Below are positions 23,358 through 34,054 of a stretch of 64,000 nt of DNA, one piece after another. Each line of letters starts with the position of its first letter. The stretch's first letter is position 1. The notes beneath the pieces were generated by a model. The model was not told where the DNA came from. It saw only the letters and a program-made list of their open reading frames with translations, and ran no database searches. Source of the DNA: Curvularia sp. ZM96 (Eukaryota > Ascomycota > Dothideomycetes > Pleosporales > Pleosporaceae); assembly GCA_022457065.1 (NCBI GenBank), contig JAJGBQ010000002.1, forward strand, positions 1,364,001 through 1,428,000, given 5' to 3'. A program made the translations under genes and the position numbers.

Positions 23358-24341
23358 AGGTGCTTCTGTTTTGGGTTACTGTGAGGAGTTGTCTGGACGG
23401 CTCCAGGGTGGTTAGCTGCTTCATGGGCTCTAGGTGCTGGTGGTTGTACACTGCATTACAAGGCGTTCTGTGCACAGAGAAGCAATGCTTGCAAAAGAGA
23501 AGATGGCGTTCTAAGGGCATGACGAATTTCTAGGTACATAGGTCTTTCACACTGCTCGTTCAGGTGGATGATTGTCGATATCAGTCTGTACATATGGTAT
23601 GCTTCGTACATCTGACCAAGGGTCATACTGTGTGATGGTTGCAGTGAAGCTGGTTGGTTCTCTCCACCGCGGAACTCAGCTGAGATTCGAGGCTAAAGCA
23701 CGAAATGGGCTAGGTGCGTCCTACGCGTCATCACGGAGAAGCATACGCTCCGGTCGCAGCGACTGGCTGTCATGACCGTATATCCGACCCAGCCGGTATT
23801 GGCGCTGCGGCCAAGTGGTTGCTCGAGCGTCTCGCCGATTCGTGGTTTGCAACCGCATTATCCGGCAAGTTGCGGCGCAGTCACTCAACCACACAGCGTG
23901 TCAGAAGTGGCTCAGGTAAACGTGGCTCAAACGATGAAGTGGCTCAGTCGCCAATGAAGCGGGTACACTGGGCGTTTCGTGATACAACCTGGAGGTGCCA
24001 AACCGGGCGCCTACATGAGGGAATAACCCGCCTTTTCAAATAGACGCTGCACGTCAGAAAAGGGGAGTGCAGTGCGTCACGCTCGGCTGACGGCTTGTGC
24101 GCAGGTCAATCACTGGATAGTCGGCATGCCATGCGAGCCGTCGGCTGACTGGGTTTTTGCTGGTGTTTCTCTCCTTCCTTTTTTCCTTTCTTCTTGTCCA
24201 TCTTTACCGACTGTTGAGTTCCCTTTCTCTTTAGAGTGTCCAATCCTACAAACCCGTCTATATTCGTGAAGACTTGTTTCACTTTCCCTTGATGGTGCAA
24301 GAACACACAGCCACGCACGAGACTACTACACACGATCCAAC
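23358..24341. other. Intergenic, ~1 kb
   Basis: Holds the kinase 3' flank, a cluster of three gtggctca direct repeats (23907-23946) and a long pyrimidine-rich tract (about 24150-24210) upstream of the next gene. No gene is recognisable. Confidence 0.5.
23907..23946 (+). repeat. Three gtggctca direct repeats
   Basis: The octamer gtggctca occurs at 23907, 23922 and 23939, spaced 15 and 17 bases apart in non-coding DNA. This could be a protein-binding cluster or chance. Confidence 0.4.
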
Positions 24342-25157
24342 ATGACTACCACTACCACCAGCACCATCACACAGCCCAAGCGACACCAGTTCCTGCACAG
24401 AGACCGGAGCGGAAGCCACCTGTCCTCCACGCGCTCCTTTTCCGCACCTTCAGAGCACTCTCTAAAAGAGTACCCCCGCATCTTCCAAGGCACCGACGCC
24501 GTGCCTCAGAACCAAAGGGTCGCTCTCCAACGAATCATCGACACGCATCAAGCCCTCGAACTCAAGTATGAAAACGAGCAAATCCCTACTCCCACGAGCA
24601 CCACAAGCGACCGACCAACCTCGCCCTGTTCCTCGATCCTCTCCACCGACCCCTTCACCCTCGACTTCAGCAGCCTAGCCGTGTCCGACCCGGAACTCCG
24701 CGCCTTCCGCTACCTCCTGCGCCTCTGGGACTCGAAATCCTACCCTGCAGACCCCGACTTTGACGCCGCCATTGCACCCATCAGGCCGCAGTTTGAAGAG
24801 CGAGCACTCAAGCACTTTATCAATCGCGTTGCACTATGGCACGCCAGTACAGATAGCAGTGATAGCATGAGCCGCTCGATTTTCGCCTTCAGGCGGCGCA
24901 GGAGGTCGAGGGCGAAGAGTGTGAGCCAGGCGTTGGGCGAGGGTGCTGCAGGGGAGGAGGAGCGGGATATGCTCAAGGAGGTCACAACAAGAGAGGGACT
25001 GGCCCAGCTGGTTTGGACGCTGCTGCATGATCCCAAGGTGATGAGTGGATCGGGGCTGAAGGATCGGTGTACAGAGGCGTTGAAGGAGATGTACCGTATG
25101 ACTTCTACTACGCCGTGCCTAACTGGCGGTGGAGTGAAGGCATCATGCAATAAATAA
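24342..25157 (+). CDS. Unrecognised protein, 271 residues
   Basis: A single exon from an ATG after a pyrimidine-rich leader. The N-terminus is threonine- and serine-rich (MTTTTTSTITQ) with basic residues. A helical, more conserved-looking core runs from about residue 115 to 245 (for example ELRAFRYLLRLWDSK and LAQLVWTLLHDPKV), interrupted by a basic stretch RRRRRSRAKS that could act as a nuclear signal. No transmembrane segment or signal peptide is visible. I do not recognise the family. The coding bias (C/G third positions in the core) supports a real gene. Confidence 0.7.
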   Translation: MTTTTTSTITQPKRHQFLHRDRSGSHLSSTRSFSAPSEHSLKEYPRIFQGTDAVPQNQRVALQRIIDTHQALELKYENEQIPTPTSTTSDRPTSPCSSILSTDPFTLDFSSLAVSDPELRAFRYLLRLWDSKSYPADPDFDAAIAPIRPQFEERALKHFINRVALWHASTDSSDSMSRSIFAFRRRRRSRAKSVSQALGEGAAGEEERDMLKEVTTREGLAQLVWTLLHDPKVMSGSGLKDRCTEALKEMYRMTSTTPCLTGGGVKASCNK

Positions 25158-25639
25158 GTGGGTTTCTTGTACAATTTTTCGGCGCGTGTATGGTTCGGGT
25201 GATTGGGTAGGCTGGTTTGTGTTGTTAATTAATGTAAATGTGAATATCTTCTATCAGCTGAGATGGAATGGTTGCCATCGTCACAAGTAAGACACTGTCT
25301 AATTGATCGACATGCTCATCCGAACGGGACTTCCCAGTGCCGAGTTGTTACAATCCACAGGAAAGCATTTTCACGAGATGAATAATTCAAGAGCAATCTT
25401 GTTCAATGCAACTTTGTTCAGTATTGTTATCCGAATAAGAAATGCGTTAGAAGCCCGGCACCCCTCTCCTTATCGGATGCCAGTATCAGCCACAGGCATG
25501 TGACGTCACTGCACCCACCCGACTCTTGCGGCTTCGACCAGATTCGTGGCACAAGCACAGCATTCATCCTCCTTGGACGGATAAGTTGATTCTGAAAACC
25601 TGCGCCACAACATACATCTACACGAACAAAACAACAAAG
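25158..25639. other. Intergenic, hydrolase promoter
   Basis: AT-rich 3' flank of the previous gene followed by the upstream region of the hydrolase. A 66-codon frame at 25303-25503 shows no domain. Confidence 0.5.
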
Positions 25640-26523
25640 ATGCCTTTTCTTCGCCTCGGATACAAGCGCATGCACTATGCAGACCTGAAGCCAGAAGACG
25701 GCAAAGCGCGAGAGACATTGATCTTCATGCATGGTCTGGGCTCGTCACAAAACTACTACTATGCGGTATGCCAGAAGCTGGTGGCCAGCGGATTTCGCTG
25801 CATAACGTTTGATAACACGGGAGCTGGGCGATCGCCGTACACGTTTGTCGAGCAGAGTGTTGAGACGTTGGGTGAGGATGTCGTGGGCATTTTGGATGCG
25901 GTGGGGGTAGACAAGGCGGTGTTTGTTGGGCACAGCATGGGAGGGTAAGTTTCCAATGCACACTTTGAAAAGCAACAGCAGCACTACTACTTCCATGGCG
26001 GGACAGAACAAAAGCTAACTTCTGCTATGGAATCGTGGGCGCACATCTTGCCGCCAAACGGAGCGACCGCATCGTTGCAGCCATCCTCATTGGGCCTGTG
26101 TACCCCAACCCGGGATTGAGTCCGATTTTCGAGAAGCGGATTGAGGCCGTCCAGAAAGAGGGTATGCAGCCCATGGCCGACAGCATCCCGCAAGCAGCGG
26201 TCGGAAAGAAAGCTTCCCCACTTGCTAAGGCGATGATCCGCGAGTTGCTTCTGTCACAGGACCCAGCCGGTTATGTATCTAACTGCCGAGTCATCGTCAA
26301 TGCAAAGCCGCCTCAGTACGGCGACATCGGCGTGCCTGTCCTGATCATCGCGGGCAACGAGGACAAGAGCGCGCCGCTTGAGGGGTGCCAGAGGATGTTT
26401 AACGAGATTGGCACCAGTGAGAAGAAGCTGGAGATTCTACAAGGAATCGGGCACTGGCATTGTCTCGAAGCAGCCGAAGAGGTGGCGGATGTGATTGAGA
26501 CGTTTTACCACGAGATACAATAA
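25640..26523 (+). CDS. Alpha/beta hydrolase (enol-lactonase-like fold)
   Basis: Two exons, 25640-25944 and probably 26007-26523, with a GTAAGT donor. The ATG at 25640 starts MPFLRLGYKRMHYAD. The oxyanion region is HGLGSS, the nucleophile elbow is GHSMGG, and the catalytic histidine is in GIGHWHCLEAAE near the C-terminus; the acid is probably in GNEDKSAP. The order and length (~277 residues) fit the 3-oxoadipate enol-lactonase/epoxide-hydrolase-like group. The substrate is unknown. The 3' splice site is unusual: the only canonical AG that keeps the frame (26006) inserts about eight residues (TKANFCYG) right after the nucleophile elbow, where homologues continue GGIVGAHLA. Confidence 0.85.
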
Positions 26524-28265
26524 GAGGGGCTACTATACCCTTGCACCCGTTTGTTTCTCGTCTGGGTATGGCAGAACGATGCACGAACCATGCGTTAGGG
26601 GAGACGGGAGAGAATGTCTGTGTCGACGCTGGATATTGCGCAACAATGTCATGAGGGCAAATCACGGCGAAGGTGCCAAATCATACCGCTCTTTGTGCAG
26701 CAGTGCCGCAGTGTGCTCTGTGGAGTCCAAGAGGGGTTCGTGAGGCGCGCACGTGCGAAGGAAGCCGATCTCGTCGAAGAAGATGCATGCAGCTCGTTGC
26801 TAGCCGCCTGAGGTAAGACGCGGCGGCAAGCTTGAGAGCAAGCAATGGTGTTGGTGTGCCGCGCCGCATGACACAGTCATTGGCGCCGTCCCTGGCGCCA
26901 GGTCGTCTAGTCCCTCTCTCCTGCACCCAACCCGACGGCCTTCTGTCAGCAGTAAGCCAGCGGGCCGCCCTTCCACACAGCACGTCCTCTCCAGCCGTCC
27001 TCACAGAACTCACGGCGGTAATCTGCGCGAGGACCCTTTTGTACGCGCCCTCCATACGCGCTCCGGGCGTATACGAATAGTACTATTTATGTACGCACGC
27101 AGAAGACATGGGCAGCCCATCTGCAGCGCGTTCCGCGACGGCGGGATTAGGGCCTTGTCGACGACCCTGACAGTTGTCGATCGTCCTTGCAGCTACAGAC
27201 ATCCTCAGGCCCAGTGTCTCCGTCTACGAATGCCAAAGTCGAGCGCGTGGATCTTGGCCCCGTGTCGATTGGTGTGCCGTTCTCGCCTTTGATTCGGTCC
27301 TACCCGCCACCCATGCAGAATCTGAACCGGCCTGTCTAGTGTGTCCCTAGTCAATACACGAGGCTGCCTCATGCCATTCGACACCATCCTACGCCTCAAC
27401 CTGTCACAAGGACACACATGCACCCCTACACACACGTCGCTTTCACATGTCAGGCACAGCGATGCCTTCACTATGCTCATCATTTCCGAATATTCTTCTT
27501 TCCTTTTGCCTTTCCACGAGGCTTGCAACTCCATCTGTGACATATTTAGTGCACCTGTCATGCTGCTTTGTCTCATACGCACGGAAGCTAGTCCCACATC
27601 TTCTTCCCCAGTTTTTTTCGCTGAAAAATCACGCCGCTAACTCTCTTTCAAACAACCAGTCCCCGCGAGATAACCAAATCTTGGGAGGCGGTGAACTGGT
27701 CTCTTTTGGCTACGTACAGGACAGGCCCGCCCACACGCTCGGCTCAAACTCGTTAAACACTGCCCCAAGGCCGTTCGGCCTCTCTGCATGCTGCTACGGT
27801 CTGGACCAACCAACGGCTCACATTGACTTTTTGGTCGTTCGGATCCGTTTTCTTTATATACTAGTCCTTGCCGCCTGCTCTGCCTACTGATCGAGTCGGT
27901 TGATTCCAATAGTTCCAGGCGGGTCGCGCACACTGCGTCACTTGACTGGCCCCCCGACAACTATTTGGTGTCGCTGCGATTTCAGCTTCTCATCTGCGCT
28001 TTGTTTCTTCTTTTACGCCGGTCTATGAGTGAGATACTACGCGCGACTGTCACATTTTCTTCATTTCGCGTGTTGGCGCTGGCTGCTGGTATGGGCGTTT
28101 TACCCCTTGAGCACAGAACCTGCCTATTTGGATACTAACGACCGATATAGACGAGTACCGAGATTATCAACGACTAAGTCGATATTAACGGTGCCATACC
28201 GACCAAAATATATCTCACCTCTACGTCACTATCCTTTTTCAAATCGTTCTTTCCATGGATCGACA
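26524..28265. other. Long intergenic region, 1.7 kb
   Basis: Contains the hydrolase 3' flank, GC-rich DNA around 26700-27300 with overlapping chance frames, and a pyrimidine-rich leader with a probable 5' UTR intron just before the next gene. I could not support any additional gene. Confidence 0.5.
28089..28150 (+). other. Probable 5' UTR intron
   Basis: Donor GTATGG, branch-like gatactaacg and acceptor gatatag define a 62-base intron 115 bases upstream of the ATG at 28266. It lies in the leader of the next gene. Confidence 0.55.
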
Positions 28266-29201
28266 ATGGACCGAATAGATAGTGGATTCGTTGGACCTCA
28301 ACATTCAAAACTACCCAGTGAACAACCCGTGCCACTTCACAGGAGCAACACTACATCTCCTCGCCGACAAAAGCCCGTGAAACAAGCTGCAGAGCCAGCA
28401 TCGACTTCTTCTTTCCAAATCGCCAACATGGACCAACGACGACCTGTATCAGAGCAGCGCTCAAGACCACTACGCCAGCAATCCACGACTTCTTCCGAGA
28501 ACTCTACCAACAGATCCAAGAGCCGCGGCCATGGCTCAAAGCCCTCCTCCCGACGTACCTCGTGCACCATTGTAGACCCTTCGCGACCAGCGCGCCACTA
28601 CCGAATCAAGAGTTTCCAAGGCCCGCCCGCGGCGCTCACCCAAGACGTTGACGACGTGCTCGCCCTCCACTTCCGCAGCTGCAGCATGTTCTCAAATCCC
28701 TCGTACCAGTCCCACTCGGGGCTTCCCTCGCCAGCTCTCTCCCACGGCGACGCGTCCGGCTTCCCAAGCACCGCTACACGTTTCAGTATGGACAGCCTGC
28801 GCGTTGTCCAAGAAACAGACGCGCATCGGCAAAGCGACGACTCCATGGTGCATGAAAAGACGAACACAACCATGCAGTGGACATCGCCGTGCACACGCAA
28901 ACGCGAGTATGAGAGGATCGACAAAGCCAACAGCGGACTCCGTGGTTTCCTGCGGAGAATGACACCGCGATGTGTGTCTGGACCTCAAGAAAAGTTCTAC
29001 GAAAAAGACCAGTCTGATGTGGGGTCTGTCCGGCGATATCGCATCAACGAGGACGGCAATGACGACGAAGATGATGATGAAGACGAGTTGGCCAACATAA
29101 AAGAGAAGCAGAAGCAGCAAGATGCGAGGAGACCGAGGACGAGCCCTGTGCCGAGACCAAACTCCAGGCCAGGCATCAAGAAGCGATGGACCTGTTTCTA
29201 A
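28266..29201 (+). CDS. Unrecognised basic, serine-rich protein, 311 residues
   Basis: The frame continues upstream to 28029 without an ATG, so the start is set at the first methionine (MDRIDSGFVG). The N-terminal half is disordered and rich in R, S, P and Q. The middle (about residues 110-160) has a more ordered piece including HYRIKSFQGPPAALTQDVDD. A C-terminal acidic run (DGNDDEDDDEDE) is followed by a basic tail ending KKRWTCF. There are no membrane segments. The family is not recognised; a nuclear or regulatory role is only a guess from composition. Confidence 0.65.
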   Translation: MDRIDSGFVGPQHSKLPSEQPVPLHRSNTTSPRRQKPVKQAAEPASTSSFQIANMDQRRPVSEQRSRPLRQQSTTSSENSTNRSKSRGHGSKPSSRRTSCTIVDPSRPARHYRIKSFQGPPAALTQDVDDVLALHFRSCSMFSNPSYQSHSGLPSPALSHGDASGFPSTATRFSMDSLRVVQETDAHRQSDDSMVHEKTNTTMQWTSPCTRKREYERIDKANSGLRGFLRRMTPRCVSGPQEKFYEKDQSDVGSVRRYRINEDGNDDEDDDEDELANIKEKQKQQDARRPRTSPVPRPNSRPGIKKRWTCF

Positions 29202-29725
29202 GAGCCTTTGGTCGATCCATCAAAGGCGCGTGGTGTCTTGCAAAGAGACTATCACCACGGCGATGACGACCAAGAACTCAACCTACCGTCCTCTCTCTAG
29301 CATGGTGCGAAATCACCCTTTCCTTTGTTTCATGCGGCAACGAATCAGTCTTTTCAGGCGTATGCACTGAGTGTTTCTTGTTGTCCTGCACAGCAAGTCA
29401 GTATAACGGCGTTTTGGGATCTTTGTTTCTTTTCTTTCGACTCACGATACCCACGGCATTTACCATTGCTATTGCGTGCGAGTTTTACCATCATAGTCCT
29501 GTTTTATTGTCGCAGAGAGCAGTATACCAGCCCACGTCATGTACATAGACTTAGACACATGCGGGTTTGCTTTTTATAATTTCTATTATCCTTATCAACA
29601 CCATCACCTTGCTATCGAGAGACATGATCACGCTTTTACCATGCATGAGAGTTACCAGAGCACAAAACGGATGCCATTCCCAGCCATGTATACATTATCC
29701 AATCTAAAATATCTACAACTTGAAT
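29202..29725. other. Intergenic between converging genes
   Basis: 3' flanks of the plus-strand unknown gene and the minus-strand cytochrome b5 gene; T-rich, no gene seen. Confidence 0.5.
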
Positions 29726-30098
29726 CTATAACTTGGCCTCCTCCTTTACACTCCCAATCTTCAGCTTGGGCGCATACTTCTTCAGCACTCCCTCGTTGTG
29801 ATACTGCCCATCTTGTCAGCTCTCTCTCTCTCTCTCTCTCTTTTTCTCTTTTTCTCTTCCCACCCTACAACCCCTCATTGCAGAGAGGAAAGTATATGAA
29901 TAAAGGGCGCGCAAAACTCACCTTCCAAAACTGCTTACTCGCATCCTTGCCGCCTACTCTCTTCAAGATCTTCGCGCCGCCTGGGTGCTCATCCACAAAA
30001 GAATCCATCTTGTATACATCCCCATCGATGATGATGTACAGGCCCTTTTCCACCGTGTTGTGCTCGGCGACTTGCTTGGGCGTGAAGGAGTCGGACAT
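29726..30098 (-). CDS. Small cytochrome b5-like heme protein
   Basis: Two exons (29922-30098, 29726-29803) around a 118-base GT-AG intron give 84 residues. The protein is a bare cytochrome b5 domain: MSDSFTPKQVAEHN, the heme-ligand motif DEHPGG (His37), and the second candidate ligand in FWKYHNEGVL after the splice. It lacks the C-terminal membrane tail of ER cytochrome b5, so it is expected to be soluble. The intron holds a (TC)10 microsatellite. Cytochrome b5 proteins pass electrons to desaturases, hydroxylases and mARC enzymes; an mARC-like MOSC gene lies 20 kb away, but a link is speculative. Confidence 0.92.
29821..29840. repeat. (TC)10 microsatellite in an intron
   Basis: Ten perfect TC units followed by T-rich sequence. 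On the transcribed minus strand it reads as GA repeats within the cytochrome b5 intron. Confidence 0.95.
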
Positions 30099-30923
30099 GC
30101 TGGGCTACTACCCGTTTTGCGCACGTGTGGCAGGAAGATGGGTGCGTATGGGCGGTGTGTGAACGAGTTGCGAGGTTGAGTTTGCTTGCGCGCGCGCGTG
30201 TGCGTTTTCGTGCGGAGAGATAGTGGCGAAGGAAAGAGGAAGGAAACACGGAAAGGCGGAGTGCGTAGAGTCTGGGGTAAAGCTTCAGAGCGAGGTCAGT
30301 CGGCGTTTGAATGATGGGGGACTGTGCAAGATGCCGAGGTCCAGTGAGGTCTGCCAAGGTTGGGGGGCGCACGCGGGCCGGCATGGGGAAAGAGTAAGCG
30401 GTTTCGTGGGGTTTGTGATTGGCTTCTTCCTCAGGTACTACAGACAGGCTATTTATGAGACTTGCGACGGTTTGCTTTTTGCTGGGCATGGAAGTCGGAA
30501 TTTAATATCTACCAGAGAGGTTGCGCTGGCTAGAAACTTGTGTATCACGTCATGGTCATCCGAATGGATCGTCTTTCTACCTGCGAACCACTACTAGGCA
30601 AAGAGCATGTCAATTTCCACGAGTTCGTTATTGTCTTCATCTATGGGACGGGAAAACGAGGGCACGGTAGCAAAGGGGAATCACTAAATCGCCTGGCTAA
30701 GTCTGAAGCCCGATATCGTCGTGAAGAAGAAAAAAAGCACGCGCAATGTTACTCCAGTTTATCAGCTGCGTGATTTGCGCTGCTTGACAGAACATGGAAC
30801 AAGAGAAAAGTAGCAGAACGCCAACGCCCGCTGTTCGCTGTCCTCTATCTACGCTGGGAGAGATTCTCGTCACTGGCATTCTTTCCCGCATACGCTCGGA
30901 GTCGTACGGCTCTGTCACAAACC
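30099..30923. other. Intergenic: cytochrome b5 promoter and VID27 3' flank
   Basis: Contains an alternating GC/GT stretch near 30187-30204 (a possible Z-DNA tract) close to the cytochrome b5 start. No gene is recognisable. Confidence 0.5.
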
Positions 30924-33482
30924 TTAGTAAGGGCTGTTGACAATGTCGTTTCGACCGAGGTAGCTTCCCCGCGCTCCTCTTCTTGCAGCCCCAACACGAC
31001 TCGGCGTCATGATGCTTTCCCTCGTTGGTCGCTGCAGCGCCTTTCTCGCGACCATGTCAACCTCGTTCGGCAGCGCAACAATCAGATTCTTGTCAGAGCC
31101 AAATTTGAAGTTGTCGGCTTTGACCTCCTCAGCGTATCGTTTGATGCTGTAGGGATCTTTGCGGTTGGCCAAAACCTTCTTCAGACTCCAGGTCACAATA
31201 AAAGGACCTGTGGCAGTGATAATGGACGTTTCCTTGTCTTCGAGACCCGTGTTGAAGCGCGCGGTGGTGAAGGATATGGGCGCTTTGGTCTCGTGTTGGA
31301 ACTGGGCGACGTGGGCAGGCGTGAGGGCAAGACGGCGGGGCTGTGGTTTGTCGTCTTTGGCGAATGACTTTTCGAAGCCAAGTTTGCCGTCATTCTTGCC
31401 ACCCTTTTGAAGTGCATCGATAAGGAGAAGATAGGTTCGTGTAGTAGCAAGCACCCATCGACCATCTGCCGAGACATCCATTCCAATGATGGGATCGCCC
31501 AGCGCGGGGATGAGGGTCTTTGCGTTGATACCAAGTCTGTCAAATAGACGGATGTCTCCTTTCTCAGACGCTACAGCGATATGGCCCTTGGCTGTTGTTG
31601 CAGCTGCAGAAAATGCGTTCTTTGTAGCATATTGTTTAAGCTGGTCATCGACGAGCTTGTTGCCAGCCAAGCGAGGATCGACCCGGTACAGGGCATTGTC
31701 AGAGAGACCTAGGAATGTCTGCTCGCCACTCATTTGAGCGAATTTCTGCAAACTGTTAGTACACGATACAGTGCTTCAAGACGACGATTGTACATACGTT
31801 TTCAGGCGCAAAGACCTTGACCGGAATGTCGTCGTGCACCTTCCATTCGTCCACAACAGTACCAGTCTCAAGGTCCATTCGGTAGAGGTTGTTGGGGTTG
31901 TCCAAGTTCTGCAGAATCATATCTCGATCTTGCTGGTGAAGCATGACTTTGTGGGGATTGAAAGCCTTGCCCTTGGGAGTCTTGATGTTGGAGATGGTGG
32001 TAGAGAATTGTAGCTGGTTGTCGGGCGTGTGCTTGAAGACACCAATCTTGTCGCCACGCACGACGAACGACCTGTCATGTTTGTAGCCCACGGCGAGCTG
32101 CGAGTTTACGTCTCCATCCTTGGGGCGGGTTTCGACGTCGTCTTCCGATTCGTCCGAATCATAGTGTTCGCTGCGCTGGTCGTCGGCTTCCTCATCCTCT
32201 TCTTCTTCATATTCTTCCTCCTCTTCCTGCTCTTCGTCTGGCGCATCCTCCATAGTCAAGTCCTGGAATGCCTCCAAAACGTACTCGCGGTCAGTGTCCT
32301 TTGCTTTGCCCCATTTCATCTTGTTCAAGTGCTCCCAGAGTGCCTGCATGACACCCTGCTGCATATTCTCGAGTTCTTCCTGTTCGTTAAATTTCAGAAG
32401 CCACGAGTATGCAGAGCCATCTTCGAGGTAGTGATTGAAGATGAAGGACTTGTATTCATAGTTGAAAACTGGGTTAATGTCCTCCACAATGGGCTGACCG
32501 AGCCACTCGCGTTCCTCTCCAACAATGTGTAACCAGTAGTTCCAGTCGCCGATTTCAGTCACGGTGACACTGACCTTGTCATCCTGTTTGATGAATGTGC
32601 CTGATGGGAAGTCAAAGAGATGAAGTTCGGCATCGCCCTCAGCCAAGGTTTCAAGAGCCTCTGGCTGCGCGGCAGATGGGGGCGCGGCGGTAGCCTCCTC
32701 GGGCTCCCGGATGGTACCCTTGCCAGCAACCTTCTTCGCCATCTTTTCTTTTGTGGTGTTGGGGAACAGGTCTTCGGTGGTCGGGGGCTCGATGGGTCGG
32801 GCAAAAACAGTTGAGTTCGTGGGGCTGGTAATGGGGCTTGCGTCGGGAATGGGTTCTTCGTAGTAAGCAAGCGCAGCAAGGTCGTCTTCAGTCGCGTGTT
32901 CGTGGCTCCGTCTGAACTTTCTCTCGTACTGGCACTGCAGGGCAACGCGCTCGAAGAGGGCAGCGGTTTCTGGCTTGACTGAGGGGTCGCATACAAACTC
33001 CCAAAGGTCGTCGACGTCGCCACTTAGGTCGCGCCAGGCAAAGATCTTCTCGCCAGTGGAGCGTACGTCGTCGCGAAAGCGAAGGTCCTCGTCAAGGAGG
33101 AAGATCTTCTCGTCTTTGTCCCCAGCTAGCGCATCCAGCGCCGCGTCCTCGTTCTCCTCAGCGAGCAGGTCCTCCTCGCCTTCCTCGTATGCGCGTTGGA
33201 CAACGAGCTGGTACTGAAACTCTTGTCCTGTGCGGCGGATAGTGGCGGCGGCGTCTTTGAATATGAGCTCCGAGTATCCTTTGACGGAGCGAGGTCGGAC
33301 AAGGTAAAGCTGGCCCTGGGGGATTTCGACAATAGTTTCCTTGGAGTTATCACCAAAGACAAGTTTACCCACTGGTGATGTAGTGTTAGCGTCGTCACAG
33401 CCATGGCGGGGGAGGGGCATGCGCAGGTGCAAGGAAGAGACGAGCAAACAGAGCAGTACTTACGGTTACGGAGCATAAACAT
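30924..33482 (-). CDS. VID27: Vid27 family protein (vacuolar import and degradation)
   Basis: Three exons (33464-33482, 31798-33371, 30924-31745) with 92- and 52-base introns give 804 residues, close to the ~780 of yeast Vid27. The tiny first exon encodes MFMLRNL, which continues as GKLVFGDNSKETIVEIPQGQ. The N-terminal half contains a PH-like region with LYLVRPRSVKGYSELIFKD. An acidic run (EQEEEEEYEEEEDEEADDQ) separates it from the C-terminal Vid27 beta-propeller-like domain, with GYKHDRSFVVRGDKIGVFKH and TFLGLSDNALYRVDPRL. Yeast Vid27 was linked to vacuolar degradation of fructose-1,6-bisphosphatase, but its molecular role is unclear. The start is set at the ATG beside the first splice site; the frame stays open upstream. 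Confidence 0.95.
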
Positions 33483-34054
33483 GGCGAGGGCACAGGCGTG
33501 GCTGAAGGATGGCGAGCTGAGCCGTTGGTGAACTCTAGGAGGAATGCGCGTCAGGGCCCATCCAAGGAAAAGTGATAGGCACTGGGTCCAAGGCAGCGGC
33601 GTGCAATCATTACGATTGCCAGGGTCCAACGCAATCGCTCGCTTAAGCAACGTCATGGGTAGCCTTGCGGCAGCCAGTAGGCGCCACTTTAGCACAAACT
33701 CACCACAGGCAGGCATACATCCAAACAAATGTAAGTATTGCCCAACGAGCAGGACACTTTTGCCTGATATGTTAACTATTTCTTTTACAACCGCTACAGA
33801 ATAGCCTACACCTCACTACCAGACGGTGTGCATCTTATTCCTCCTATGAAACTCCACCCAAATACCCTCATTCCGTTGCCTTTTGACAGCATAGTAAAAA
33901 TCATAATAAGAAGAAGAAGATGTTGAAAAGAAGAAGCCAGTCGTGGATACGATATCCATCATTTTTCACATTACATTTTGTCGCTTTTTATGCTCATTTG
34001 GGTATCACAAAATCGCCTTTGCTTGCAAACACATCAACTTTCGCACTTGGGCCC
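33483..34054. other. Intergenic: VID27 promoter
   Basis: Upstream region of VID27 and 3' flank of the Zn2Cys6 gene. There is an AAG-rich patch near 33907-33936, but no gene. Confidence 0.5.

Noticed and set aside
26681..27055. 124-codon minus-strand frame downstream of the hydrolase
   Set aside because: Arg/Ala-rich composition, no domain, no splice partner, GC-rich surroundings that favour chance frames.
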